Shown in pieces: positions 56,623 through 64,000 of a stretch of DNA of 64,000 nucleotides. The stretch spans positions 1-64,000 of the forward strand of contig DAITAZ010000006.1 in the NCBI GenBank assembly GCA_036824045.1. The letters run 5' to 3'. The position numbers and the translations under genes were made by a program. The stretch's first letter is position 1. Each line of letters opens with the position of its first letter. Source of the DNA: DAITAZ01 sp036824045 (GTDB lineage: Bacteria > Pseudomonadota > Gammaproteobacteria > Burkholderiales > Rhodocyclaceae). The notes below the pieces were generated by a model. It had not been told where the DNA came from and ran no database searches. It was given only the letters and a program-made list of their open reading frames with translations.

Positions 56623-59600
56623 ATGCCCAAGCGCACTGACATCCAGTCCATTCTCATCATTGGCGCAGGCCCCATCATCATCGGCCAGGCCTGCGAATTC
56701 GATTACTCGGGCGCTCAGGCCTGCAAGGCCCTGCGGGAAGAGGGGTATCGCGTCGTCCTGGTCAACTCGAATCCAGCGACCATCATGACCGATCCGGGAA
56801 CGGCGGATGTGACATACATCGAGCCGATCACCTGGCAGGCGGTGGAACGCATCATCGAGAAAGAACGTCCTGATGCCCTGTTGCCCACCATGGGTGGCCA
56901 GACTGCGCTCAACTGCGCGCTGGATCTGGCGCGTCACGGCGTATTGGCCAAGTATGGCGTGGAGATGATCGGTGCCTCGGAGGCTGCCATTGACAAGGCG
57001 GAAGACCGGGAGAAGTTCAAGGCCGCGATGACCAGCATTGGTCTGGGCTCGGCCCGCTCGGGCATCGCCCACAGCATGGAAGAGGCGCTGCAGGTTCAGG
57101 CTGAAATGGGCTTCCCTGCCATCATCCGGCCGTCTTTTACCTTGGGCGGGTCCGGGGGCGGCATTGCCTACAATCAGGAAGAGTTTGTCGAGATCTGCAA
57201 GCGTGGCCTTGAGGCTTCGCCCACCCACGAACTGCTGATCGAGGAGTCTCTTCTCGGCTGGAAAGAGTTCGAGATGGAGGTGGTGCGTGACCGCAAGGAC
57301 AACTGCATCATCGTGTGTTCCATCGAGAATCTGGACCCGATGGGGGTGCATACCGGGGACTCCATCACCGTTGCTCCGGCCCAGACGCTGACCGACAAGG
57401 AATACCAGATCATGCGCAACGCCTCGATAGCGGTGCTGCGCGAGATCGGCGTGGATACGGGCGGTTCCAATGTCCAGTTCGCCATCAATCCCCGTGATGG
57501 CCGGATGGTGGTGATCGAGATGAATCCGCGGGTGTCCCGCTCGTCGGCGCTGGCTTCCAAGGCGACCGGCTTTCCCATCGCCAAGGTGGCGGCCAAACTG
57601 GCCGTGGGCTACACCCTGGATGAGCTCAAGAATGACATTACCGGCGGTGCCACGCCGGCTTCGTTCGAGCCGTCGATCGACTACGTCGTGACCAAGGTGC
57701 CCCGCTTCGCCTTCGAGAAGTTTCCCCAGGCGGATGCGCGCCTGACCACCCAGATGAAGTCGGTGGGGGAGGTGATGGCAATGGGGCGCACCTTCCAGGA
57801 GTCCCTGCAGAAAGCCCTGCGAGGCCTGGAGATCGGGGCGCACGGGTTTGACGAAATGGCGGCTGATGAGGAAGTGCTGGCCCGGGAGTTGTCGGTTCCG
57901 GGGCCGCGTCGCATCTGGTATGTGGGCGAAGCGTTCCGCCAGGGCATGACGCAGGAGAATGTCCAGCGCCTCACGGCCATCGATCCCTGGTTCCTTGTGC
58001 AGATTCACGACATCATCCGTTGCGAGCAGCAGCTGCTGGGGCGTCGGCTCCACGATCTTTCCCGGACCGAGATGTTCGAGCTCAAGCGCAAGGGCTTTTC
58101 CGACACCCGCTTGGGACGCCTGCTGGCCGCCACCGAAGGCGAGGTGCGGGCCCGTCGTCACGAACTGGACATCCGTCCCGTCTTCAAGCGCGTCGATACG
58201 TGCGCCGCGGAGTTTGCGACGTCAACGGCCTACATGTATTCCAGCTATGAGGAAGAGTGCGAGGCGCGCCCAACCGACCGCAAGAAGATCATGGTGCTGG
58301 GGGGGGGGCCGAATCGCATTGGCCAGGGGATCGAGTTCGATTACTGCTGCGTCCATGCGGCCCTGGCGCTGCGGGAAGACGGGTTTGAGACCATCATGGT
58401 CAATTGCAATCCCGAGACGGTTTCCACCGATTACGACACGTCCGACCGGCTCTACTTTGAGCCGCTGACCCTGGAAGATGTGCTCGAAATCGTCAATGTT
58501 GAACGCCCCGTGGGCGTGATCGTGCAGTTCGGCGGACAAACCCCGCTCAAGCTTTCCCACGGATTGCAATCCGCGGGTGTCCCCATCATCGGGACGAGCC
58601 CCGACATGATCGATTGCGCCGAAGATCGCGCCCGCTTCCAGCAGATGCTGCAGGAACTGGGGCTTTCCCAGCCGCCCAATCGTATTGCCCGCAATACGGC
58701 GGAGGCCCTTACCCGCGCGGCAGAGATCGGTTATCCGCTGGTGGTGCGGCCCTCCAACGTCCTCGGGGGGCGGGCCATGGAAATCATCCACCATCCGGAT
58801 GAGCTCGAGACGTACATGCTGCAGGCGGTGGAAATGTCCAAGCGTTTCCCCGAGCGTTTGCCCATTCTGCTGGACCGCTTCCTGAACGATGCCATCGAGG
58901 TGGACGTGGATGCGCTGGCCGATGGTGAAGCGGTTGTAATCGGTGGAGTCATGGAGCATATCGAGCAAGCCGGCGTGCACTCGGGCGACTCTGCCTGTTC
59001 GCTGCCGCCGTACTCTCTTGCACCTTCGGTGGTGGAGGAGCTTCGGCGTCAGACCCGGCTCATGGCGGCCAAGCTGAACGTGTGCGGCCTGATGAACGTG
59101 CAGTTCGCCATTCAGGGCGAAAAGGTGTACGTGCTTGAGGTGAACCCCCGGGCTTCGCGGACGGTGCCCTTCGTGTCCAAAGCCTGCGGCTTGCCGCTCG
59201 CCAAGATCGCTGCCCGCTGCATGGCCGGGCGCTCCCTGGTAGACCAGGGGGTCAGTGGGGAGGTCGTTCCGCCCTACTACTCGGTCAAGGAGGCGGTATT
59301 CCCGTTCATCAAGTTCCCCGGGGTGGATACCATCCTTGGACCCGAAATGAAGTCCACCGGGGAGGTGATGGGCGTTGGCCGTACCTTTGCGGAAGCCTTC
59401 GTCAAATCCCAGTTGGCTGCGGGAGTCAAATTGCCCGAATCGGGCAAGGCTTTCATCAGCGTGAAGCATGGGGACCGGGCGAAAGCCGTCGACGTCGCTC
59501 GCGAACTGCACGAGCTGGGTTTTGAGTTGGTGGCGACCCGCGGTACTGCTTCTGCCATCGCGGCTGCCGGGCTTCCGGTCACCTCGGTTAATAAGGTGAA

Positions 59601-59841
59601 CGAAGGGCGGCCCCACGTGGTCGACATGATCAAGAACAACGAGATTAGTTTCATCCTCAATACGGTGGAAGAAAAAAGGACGGCGATTGCCGATTCCCGC
59701 TCCATCCGCACCAGTGCGCTCGCGCAGCGCGTAACGCTCTACACCACGGCTGAAGGGGCCCGTGCCGCTTGTATCGGCATGCGTCATCTGAGCGGGCTGG
59801 AGGTGTACGCGCTGCAGATGCTCCACGCCGAACTCCAATAG
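56623..59841 (+). CDS. carB: Carbamoyl phosphate synthase large subunit
   Basis: 1072 residues, full-length. Two homologous ATP-grasp halves: the first begins MPKRTDIQSILIIGAGPIIIGQ and contains SFTLGGSGGGIAYN; the second begins IMVLGGGPNRIGQGIEFDYC and contains RPSNVLGGRAMEI. The C-terminal MGS-like allosteric domain starts near VKHGDRAKAVDVAREL. It makes carbamoyl phosphate with CarA. greA follows after 8 bases. Confidence 0.97.
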   Translation: MPKRTDIQSILIIGAGPIIIGQACEFDYSGAQACKALREEGYRVVLVNSNPATIMTDPGTADVTYIEPITWQAVERIIEKERPDALLPTMGGQTALNCALDLARHGVLAKYGVEMIGASEAAIDKAEDREKFKAAMTSIGLGSARSGIAHSMEEALQVQAEMGFPAIIRPSFTLGGSGGGIAYNQEEFVEICKRGLEASPTHELLIEESLLGWKEFEMEVVRDRKDNCIIVCSIENLDPMGVHTGDSITVAPAQTLTDKEYQIMRNASIAVLREIGVDTGGSNVQFAINPRDGRMVVIEMNPRVSRSSALASKATGFPIAKVAAKLAVGYTLDELKNDITGGATPASFEPSIDYVVTKVPRFAFEKFPQADARLTTQMKSVGEVMAMGRTFQESLQKALRGLEIGAHGFDEMAADEEVLARELSVPGPRRIWYVGEAFRQGMTQENVQRLTAIDPWFLVQIHDIIRCEQQLLGRRLHDLSRTEMFELKRKGFSDTRLGRLLAATEGEVRARRHELDIRPVFKRVDTCAAEFATSTAYMYSSYEEECEARPTDRKKIMVLGGGPNRIGQGIEFDYCCVHAALALREDGFETIMVNCNPETVSTDYDTSDRLYFEPLTLEDVLEIVNVERPVGVIVQFGGQTPLKLSHGLQSAGVPIIGTSPDMIDCAEDRARFQQMLQELGLSQPPNRIARNTAEALTRAAEIGYPLVVRPSNVLGGRAMEIIHHPDELETYMLQAVEMSKRFPERLPILLDRFLNDAIEVDVDALADGEAVVIGGVMEHIEQAGVHSGDSACSLPPYSLAPSVVEELRRQTRLMAAKLNVCGLMNVQFAIQGEKVYVLEVNPRASRTVPFVSKACGLPLAKIAARCMAGRSLVDQGVSGEVVPPYYSVKEAVFPFIKFPGVDTILGPEMKSTGEVMGVGRTFAEAFVKSQLAAGVKLPESGKAFISVKHGDRAKAVDVARELHELGFELVATRGTASAIAAAGLPVTSVNKVNEGRPHVVDMIKNNEISFILNTVEEKRTAIADSRSIRTSALAQRVTLYTTAEGARAACIGMRHLSGLEVYALQMLHAELQ

Positions 59842-59849
59842 CAGAAGAC

Positions 59850-60326
59850 ATGAACAAGACACCTCTTACCATCCGGGGCGCCGAGTTGTTGAAGGCGGAA
59901 CTTCACCGCCTGAAGACGGTTGAGCGGCCCAAGGTGATCGATGCGATTGCCGAGGCGCGCTCTCACGGCGACCTTTCCGAAAATGCCGAGTATGACGCGG
60001 CCAAGGAGCGTCAGGGTTTCATCGAGGGGCGTATCAAGGAGGTTGAAGCCAAGCTCTCCAGCGCCCAAATCATTGATCCCAAGCTGCTGGACGCGGATGG
60101 CCGTTGCGTGTTCGGGGCCACTGTTGAGCTGGAGGATCTGGAGGCCGGGGCGTCGGTCACCTATCAAATCGTGGGGGACGACGAGGCTGACCTGAAGAAC
60201 GGAAAGATATCGATCAGCTCTCCGATCGCGCGGGCCTTGATCGGCAAATACGCGGGTGATGTGGCAGAAGTGCAGGCACCGGGCGGCGTGCGCGAATACG
60301 AAGTCCTGGAAGTCCGCTACGAGTAG
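59850..60326 (+). CDS. greA: Transcription elongation factor GreA
   Basis: 158 residues. N-terminal antiparallel coiled coil with the conserved acidic tip (ARSHGDLSENAEYDAAKERQGFIEGRIKEVEAKL) and C-terminal FKBP-like domain (GDDEADLKNGKISISSPIARALIGKYAGDV). Stimulates RNA cleavage in backtracked RNA polymerase. ATG 59850 is the family start. Confidence 0.97.
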   Translation: MNKTPLTIRGAELLKAELHRLKTVERPKVIDAIAEARSHGDLSENAEYDAAKERQGFIEGRIKEVEAKLSSAQIIDPKLLDADGRCVFGATVELEDLEAGASVTYQIVGDDEADLKNGKISISSPIARALIGKYAGDVAEVQAPGGVREYEVLEVRYE

Positions 60327-60335
60327 GCCTCGACG

Positions 60336-60797
60336 GTGGCAAACCCGTCCGAAGCCTTCTCCCGTCTGATACTCACCGCGTGGGTGGGCAGTATGTGGGC
60401 GGTGGGTTATCTGGTGGCGCCCACTTTATTCCAGATGCTGGGAGACCGGGCCTTGGCCGGAAATGTGGCTGGTCGCCTGTTTTCCTACGTGGCCTGGATG
60501 GGCCTGATTGGGGGCGGATGTCTGCTCGCCCTGCGGGTGTGGAGGATGAGGCTGTCTGTGCTGACGAGCCTCTACGCGTGGGTGCTGGTCGTGATGCTGT
60601 TGCTTACTGCGGCGGGCCACTTTGGCATACAACCTCTGATGGCGCAGTTGAAGACAGAGGCTTTGCCGCGGGAAGTCATGCAGAGCGTAGTGCGAGATCG
60701 TTTTGCAACATGGCACGGTATCTCGAGTGTGCTCTATCTTGTCCAGAGCCTGCTGGGCGTCGTGCTCGTGTGGCTTTCCGGCGGCCAGCGCCGCTGA
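60336..60797 (+). CDS. DUF4149 membrane protein
   Basis: 153 residues from GTG 60336, with four hydrophobic helices and the DUF4149 pattern WVGSMWAVGYLVAPTLFQMLGDRALAGNVAGRLF and DRFATWHGISSVLYLVQSLLGVVL. Function unknown; commonly found after greA in betaproteobacteria. Confidence 0.85.
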   Translation: MANPSEAFSRLILTAWVGSMWAVGYLVAPTLFQMLGDRALAGNVAGRLFSYVAWMGLIGGGCLLALRVWRMRLSVLTSLYAWVLVVMLLLTAAGHFGIQPLMAQLKTEALPREVMQSVVRDRFATWHGISSVLYLVQSLLGVVLVWLSGGQRR

Positions 60798-60816
60798 GCG
60801 CCGGAAAGACGCGTGC

Positions 60817-61263
60817 TTAGCGCGGCCGGGGCCGGCCTGCGACTGCAGTTCCGCGCGCGGGGGCAAATTTCGCCGGACGAGGGGTCGGCGCAGGCTTGGC
60901 TGCACTCAGGCGTCGGCGAGTCTGGGAAACAACGCTGGATTTGGGTGATGCGGCGCGGTTCTTCGAGGTTTGCGCTGGGGCTTTGTCTCCATCTGGCCGG
61001 GGGCGGTACACCACGAGAATGTTCCCGATGTGTTGCACCGGCTGAGCTGCGACTGCTGTACAGACCTCCTGGAGCAGTGCTTCGCGCGCGAAACGGTCCA
61101 CGCCATAAACGCGGATCTTGATGAGTTCGTGCGCTTTGAGATTGCGGTCGATCTCTTTGATGACCGACTCACTGAGTCCGTTCTGGCTGATGCTCACTAC
61201 CGGATTGAGGCTGTGGGCGCGGCCCTTCAGGGCCTGGCGTTGGGTGGGAGTGAGTTCCTGCAT
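60817..61263 (-). CDS. yhbY: YhbY-family CRS1/CRM-domain RNA-binding protein
   Basis: 148 residues. CRM domain in the first 95: ELTPTQRQALKGRAHSLNPVVSISQNGLSESVIKEIDRNLKAHELIKIRVYG and a GNILVVYRP end. The family binds ribosomal precursor RNA in 50S assembly. A basic, Ala/Pro/Arg-rich tail of about 50 residues follows, longer than the compact E. coli protein. ATG 61263 (MQELTP) is preferred over ATG 61287. Divergent from rlmE. Confidence 0.9.
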   Translation of the reverse strand: MQELTPTQRQALKGRAHSLNPVVSISQNGLSESVIKEIDRNLKAHELIKIRVYGVDRFAREALLQEVCTAVAAQPVQHIGNILVVYRPRPDGDKAPAQTSKNRAASPKSSVVSQTRRRLSAAKPAPTPRPAKFAPARGTAVAGRPRPR

Positions 61264-61311
61264 TTGAACTTTCGTTGGGCAAGCCATTGATAGGAGGGCG
61301 GATTCTACGCC

Positions 61312-61929
61312 ATGGCAAGAAGTAAGACCAGCAAGGCTTGGCTGCTCGAGCATGTGAACGACACCTACGTTCATCAGGCCAAGGCTCAGGGGTATCGCTC
61401 GCGAGCGGCATTCAAGCTTTTGCAGGTGCACGAGAAGGACGGCCTGCTGCGACCCGGGCAGGTGGTGGTGGATCTGGGGTCCGCACCCGGCAGTTGGTCG
61501 CAGATCGCGGCACGCAAGGTGGGCGCCCAAGGGCGGGTCGTCGCACTCGACATCTTGCCCATGGAAGCACTTCACGGCGTGCATTTCATTCAAGGCGATT
61601 TCCGAGAAGATGCAGTGCTGGCGGAGTTGGAGAAATCTCTTGATGGCCGGATGGTGGATCTTGTGTTATCAGACATGGCCCCCAATATGAGCGGTGTGAC
61701 GGTGACCGACCAGGCGCGGTCAATGCATTTGGTGGAATTAGCGCTTGAATTTGCGGCCAGTCATCTTAAAGAGGGTGGCAGTTTTCTCGTTAAAGTTTTT
61801 CAGGGGCGAGGGCTCGACGAATTCCGCAAGGCGATGGCTGGCATGTTTGCGTCCGTGCAGGTGCGCAAGCCGGATGCCTCCCGGGATCGGAGCGCCGAGT
61901 TCTATCTGCTGGGCAAGGGACGTCGCTGA
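61312..61929 (+). CDS. rlmE: 23S rRNA 2'-O-ribose methyltransferase RlmE (FtsJ/RrmJ)
   Basis: 205 residues. SAM-binding motif VVDLGSAPGSWSQIAAR, catalytic-pocket residues DMAPNMSGV and SFLVKVFQG (K-D-K-E pattern). Methylates U2552 of 23S rRNA. Followed by ftsH in the usual order. Confidence 0.96.
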   Translation: MARSKTSKAWLLEHVNDTYVHQAKAQGYRSRAAFKLLQVHEKDGLLRPGQVVVDLGSAPGSWSQIAARKVGAQGRVVALDILPMEALHGVHFIQGDFREDAVLAELEKSLDGRMVDLVLSDMAPNMSGVTVTDQARSMHLVELALEFAASHLKEGGSFLVKVFQGRGLDEFRKAMAGMFASVQVRKPDASRDRSAEFYLLGKGRR

Positions 61930-62032
61930 ATGGTGACAAGCCTTTGACGGCAAAAGTTTTGCGCCACGGAACATTCGGACATAGAATCGGTCTGTCAGTT
62001 GCGGCCCCTGCCGGGCCCCACAGGGAGTCAAG

Positions 62033-63913
62033 TTGAATAATCTGTTCAAGAATCTCGCTATCTGGCTGGTGATCGGCATCGTGTTGATGACCGTGTTCAA
62101 CCAGTTCACCTCCCGCCAGGTGGCACAGCAGTCCATGGAGTACTCCCAGTTCCTTGAGGAAGTGAAACAGGGCCATATTTCCAAGGTCACGATCCAGGGC
62201 CGTACGCTCGAGGCCATGACCAACGAGGGCAAGAAGATTCAGTCGTATGCGCCCCCGGATCTGTGGCTGGTGAGCGACCTCCTCAAGAACAATGTGAAAG
62301 TGGTGGCGAAGCCGGAGGAAGAGCAGTCCTTCCTGATGAACATCTTCGTCTCCTGGTTCCCGATGTTGCTCTTGATTGGCGTGTGGGTATTCTTCATGCG
62401 TCAGATGCAGGGCGGTGGACGGGGCGGGGCTTTTTCCTTCGGGAAGTCGCGGGCGCGGATGCTCGACGAGTCCACCAACTCGCTCACTTTTGCCGATGTG
62501 GCCGGATGTGAGGAGGCGAAGGAAGAAGTCGCAGAACTGGTGGATTTCCTGCGTGATCCATCCAAATTCCAGAAACTGGGTGGGCGGATTCCGAAGGGCG
62601 TGCTGATGGTGGGTTCCCCCGGTACGGGCAAGACCCTGTTGGCGAAGGCGATCGCCGGTGAAGCGAAGGTGCCCTTCTTCAGTATTTCCGGCTCGGACTT
62701 TGTCGAGATGTTCGTGGGTGTGGGGGCTGCCCGCGTGCGAGACATGTTCGAGCAGGCCAAGAAGCATGCTCCGTGCATCATCTTCATCGACGAAATCGAT
62801 GCGGTCGGGCGCCAGCGGGGGGCCGGCCTTGGCGGTGGCAATGATGAGCGGGAGCAGACCCTGAACCAATTGCTGGTGGAAATGGATGGTTTCGAGGGGG
62901 CGACCGGGGTGATCGTCATCGCGGCCACCAACCGTCCTGATGTGCTTGACCCCGCGCTCCTACGCCCCGGCCGTTTCGACCGTCAGGTCGTGGTGCCGTT
63001 GCCAGATATCCGCGGTCGGGAAGAAATCCTCAAAGTTCACATGCGCAAGGTGCCCATCGCCCCCGATGTGCGGCCGGATCTGCTGGCTCGCGGTACGCCG
63101 GGTTTCGCAGGGGCGGATCTCGCCAATCTGGTGAACGAGGCCGCATTGTTCGCCGCACGCTCCAGCAAGCGCTTGGTGGATATGGAGGATTTCGAGAAAG
63201 CCAAAGACAAGATCATGATGGGGGCCGAGCGGCGGTCCATCGTGATGCCGGAGGAAGAGCGTCGCAATACCGCTTATCACGAGTCTGGCCATGCGGTGGT
63301 TGCCAAATTGCTGACCAAGACCGATCCGGTGCATAAGGTGACGATCATCCCGCGGGGGCGCGCGCTGGGCGTGACGATGCAACTGCCTGAGCAGGATCGG
63401 TACAGCCAGGATCGTGATCGTCTGCTGCAAACCATTTCCGTGCTGTTTGGCGGGCGGATTGCGGAAGAGATCTTCATGAACCAGATGACTACCGGGGCTT
63501 CCAACGATTTCCAGCGTGCCACCGATCTCGCGCGCAGGATGGTGACTCAATGGGGGATGTCGGATACCTTGGGGCCCATGGTTTATGGCGACGAGGAAGG
63601 CGAAATCTTCCTTGGGCGTTCCATCACGACGCACAAGAACGTGTCTGAAGCGACGATGCAGCAGGTGGATGGTGAGATTCGCCGCATTATCGATGCCCAG
63701 TACGGTTTGGCTCGTCGCTTGCTGCTGGAGAATCGGGACAAGGTCGAGGCGATGACCAAGGCTCTGCTGGAGTGGGAAACCATCGACGCTGATCAGATCA
63801 ACGACATTATGGACGGCAGGCCACCTCGGCCGCCTAAGCCGAGTGCTGCGCCGCCCAAGGCCTCACCCGATAATTCTGCGGGTGCTGCGCCGAACGCGAC
63901 TGCACCTGCCTGA
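62033..63913 (+). CDS. ftsH: ATP-dependent zinc metalloprotease FtsH
   Basis: 626 residues from TTG 62033, which has GGGAG at 62023-62027; the sequence NNLFKNLAIWLVIGIVL begins exactly like the family, so TTG is accepted. Two N-terminal membrane helices (about 7-23 and 103-122) flank a periplasmic domain. AAA+ Walker A GSPGTGKT (194-201; Pro to Ser variant of GPPGTGKT), Walker B IIFIDEID, second region of homology with RPGRFDR, and zinc site H416-E417-x-x-H420 in YHESGHAVV. Degrades membrane and regulatory proteins. Confidence 0.96.
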   Translation: MNNLFKNLAIWLVIGIVLMTVFNQFTSRQVAQQSMEYSQFLEEVKQGHISKVTIQGRTLEAMTNEGKKIQSYAPPDLWLVSDLLKNNVKVVAKPEEEQSFLMNIFVSWFPMLLLIGVWVFFMRQMQGGGRGGAFSFGKSRARMLDESTNSLTFADVAGCEEAKEEVAELVDFLRDPSKFQKLGGRIPKGVLMVGSPGTGKTLLAKAIAGEAKVPFFSISGSDFVEMFVGVGAARVRDMFEQAKKHAPCIIFIDEIDAVGRQRGAGLGGGNDEREQTLNQLLVEMDGFEGATGVIVIAATNRPDVLDPALLRPGRFDRQVVVPLPDIRGREEILKVHMRKVPIAPDVRPDLLARGTPGFAGADLANLVNEAALFAARSSKRLVDMEDFEKAKDKIMMGAERRSIVMPEEERRNTAYHESGHAVVAKLLTKTDPVHKVTIIPRGRALGVTMQLPEQDRYSQDRDRLLQTISVLFGGRIAEEIFMNQMTTGASNDFQRATDLARRMVTQWGMSDTLGPMVYGDEEGEIFLGRSITTHKNVSEATMQQVDGEIRRIIDAQYGLARRLLLENRDKVEAMTKALLEWETIDADQINDIMDGRPPRPPKPSAAPPKASPDNSAGAAPNATAPA

Positions 63914-63936
63914 CCGTCTGTTTCCTGACTTCACTC

Positions 63937-63967
63937 AACCGGGCCTGAGGCCCGGTTCTCGTTTTTG
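63937..63967 (+). terminator. Terminator after ftsH
   Basis: AACCGGGCC-TGA-GGCCCGGTT followed by CTCGTTTTTG. Confidence 0.85.
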
Positions 63968-63981
63968 TTTGGCGAGTTGTC

Positions 63982-64000
63982 GTGAGCACGATTCTGCAAT
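63982..64000 (+). CDS. Probable first codons of folP (partial)
   Basis: GTG 63982 opens VSTILQ and runs off the window. ftsH-folP-glmM order is widespread in proteobacteria, and this start would fit dihydropteroate synthase, but six codons cannot prove it. Confidence 0.3.

Noticed and set aside
56401..59862. Two long minus-strand open frames opposite carB
   Set aside because: carB is full-length and canonical; the reverse frames are compositional artefacts.
1..64000. CRISPR arrays, tRNA or rRNA genes, insertion sequences with terminal repeats
   Set aside because: Read through for regular repeats, cloverleaf-like and transposase signals; none found apart from the recombinase remnant.

Overview
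The window is GC-rich and densely coded and looks like a betaproteobacterial chromosome. Rhodocyclales is the most likely order, inferred from gene content and order because no rRNA is present. The organism appears to respire nitrate and nitrite in the periplasm and to rely heavily on c-type cytochromes. I see no tRNA, rRNA or CRISPR array.

Left third (1-27 kb). A truncated serine-recombinase remnant at the extreme left marks the edge of a mobile or decayed segment. It is followed by a complete System I cytochrome c maturation operon (ccmABCDEFGHI, plus strand). A minus-strand periplasmic nitrate reductase operon then reads napD-A-G-H-B, a monoheme cytochrome c, napC and a Crp/Fnr-type regulator. 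A divergent narX-narL pair with a NarL-like 7-2-7 site between it and napD suggests nitrate-responsive control. Next come a nonaheme c / b-type fusion cytochrome with CbcL-like architecture, a second monoheme cytochrome, and a divergent operon of a DUF1566 protein and two diheme cytochromes. After these is a minus-strand unit of an eight-heme cytochrome whose fourth motif is CMNCK, followed by dedicated CcmF/NrfE-like and CcmI/NrfG-like genes, with napF just upstream. The eight-heme protein has the NrfA active-site and calcium-site signatures (CHVEY and KxQHPE), so I read it as an octaheme ammonia-forming nitrite reductase. Together with Nap this forms a nitrate-to-ammonium pathway. Two promoters share the palindrome CTTGACTC-NN-GTCAAG, and one of them lies in a compact divergent regulatory region.

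Middle (27-33 kb). This is an accessory segment: an unrecognised small protein, a (p)ppGpp-hydrolase-like HD protein, an exported glycoside-hydrolase-like protein, a small membrane protein, and a large exported protein with an amidotransferase-like N-terminal domain, a Ser/Thr/Ala-rich linker and a polysaccharide-deacetylase-like domain. The last gene has a long AT-richer upstream region, and its coding sequence contains a perfect 15-bp inverted repeat. An extracellular polysaccharide-modifying role is plausible but unproven.

Right half (33-64 kb). These are mostly housekeeping genes: creA, folE2, dxs-ispA-xseB (isoprenoids), a Rieske oxygenase, a DMT transporter, a sulfurtransferase, phosphomannomutase, an NAD-dependent epimerase-like gene, a YheT hydrolase, waaF, ilvE, nadK, recN, a GDT1-type transporter, fur, bamE-dapB and a large hybrid histidine kinase. 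They are followed by carA-carB-greA-DUF4149, yhbY, rlmE-ftsH and what is probably the first codons of folP.
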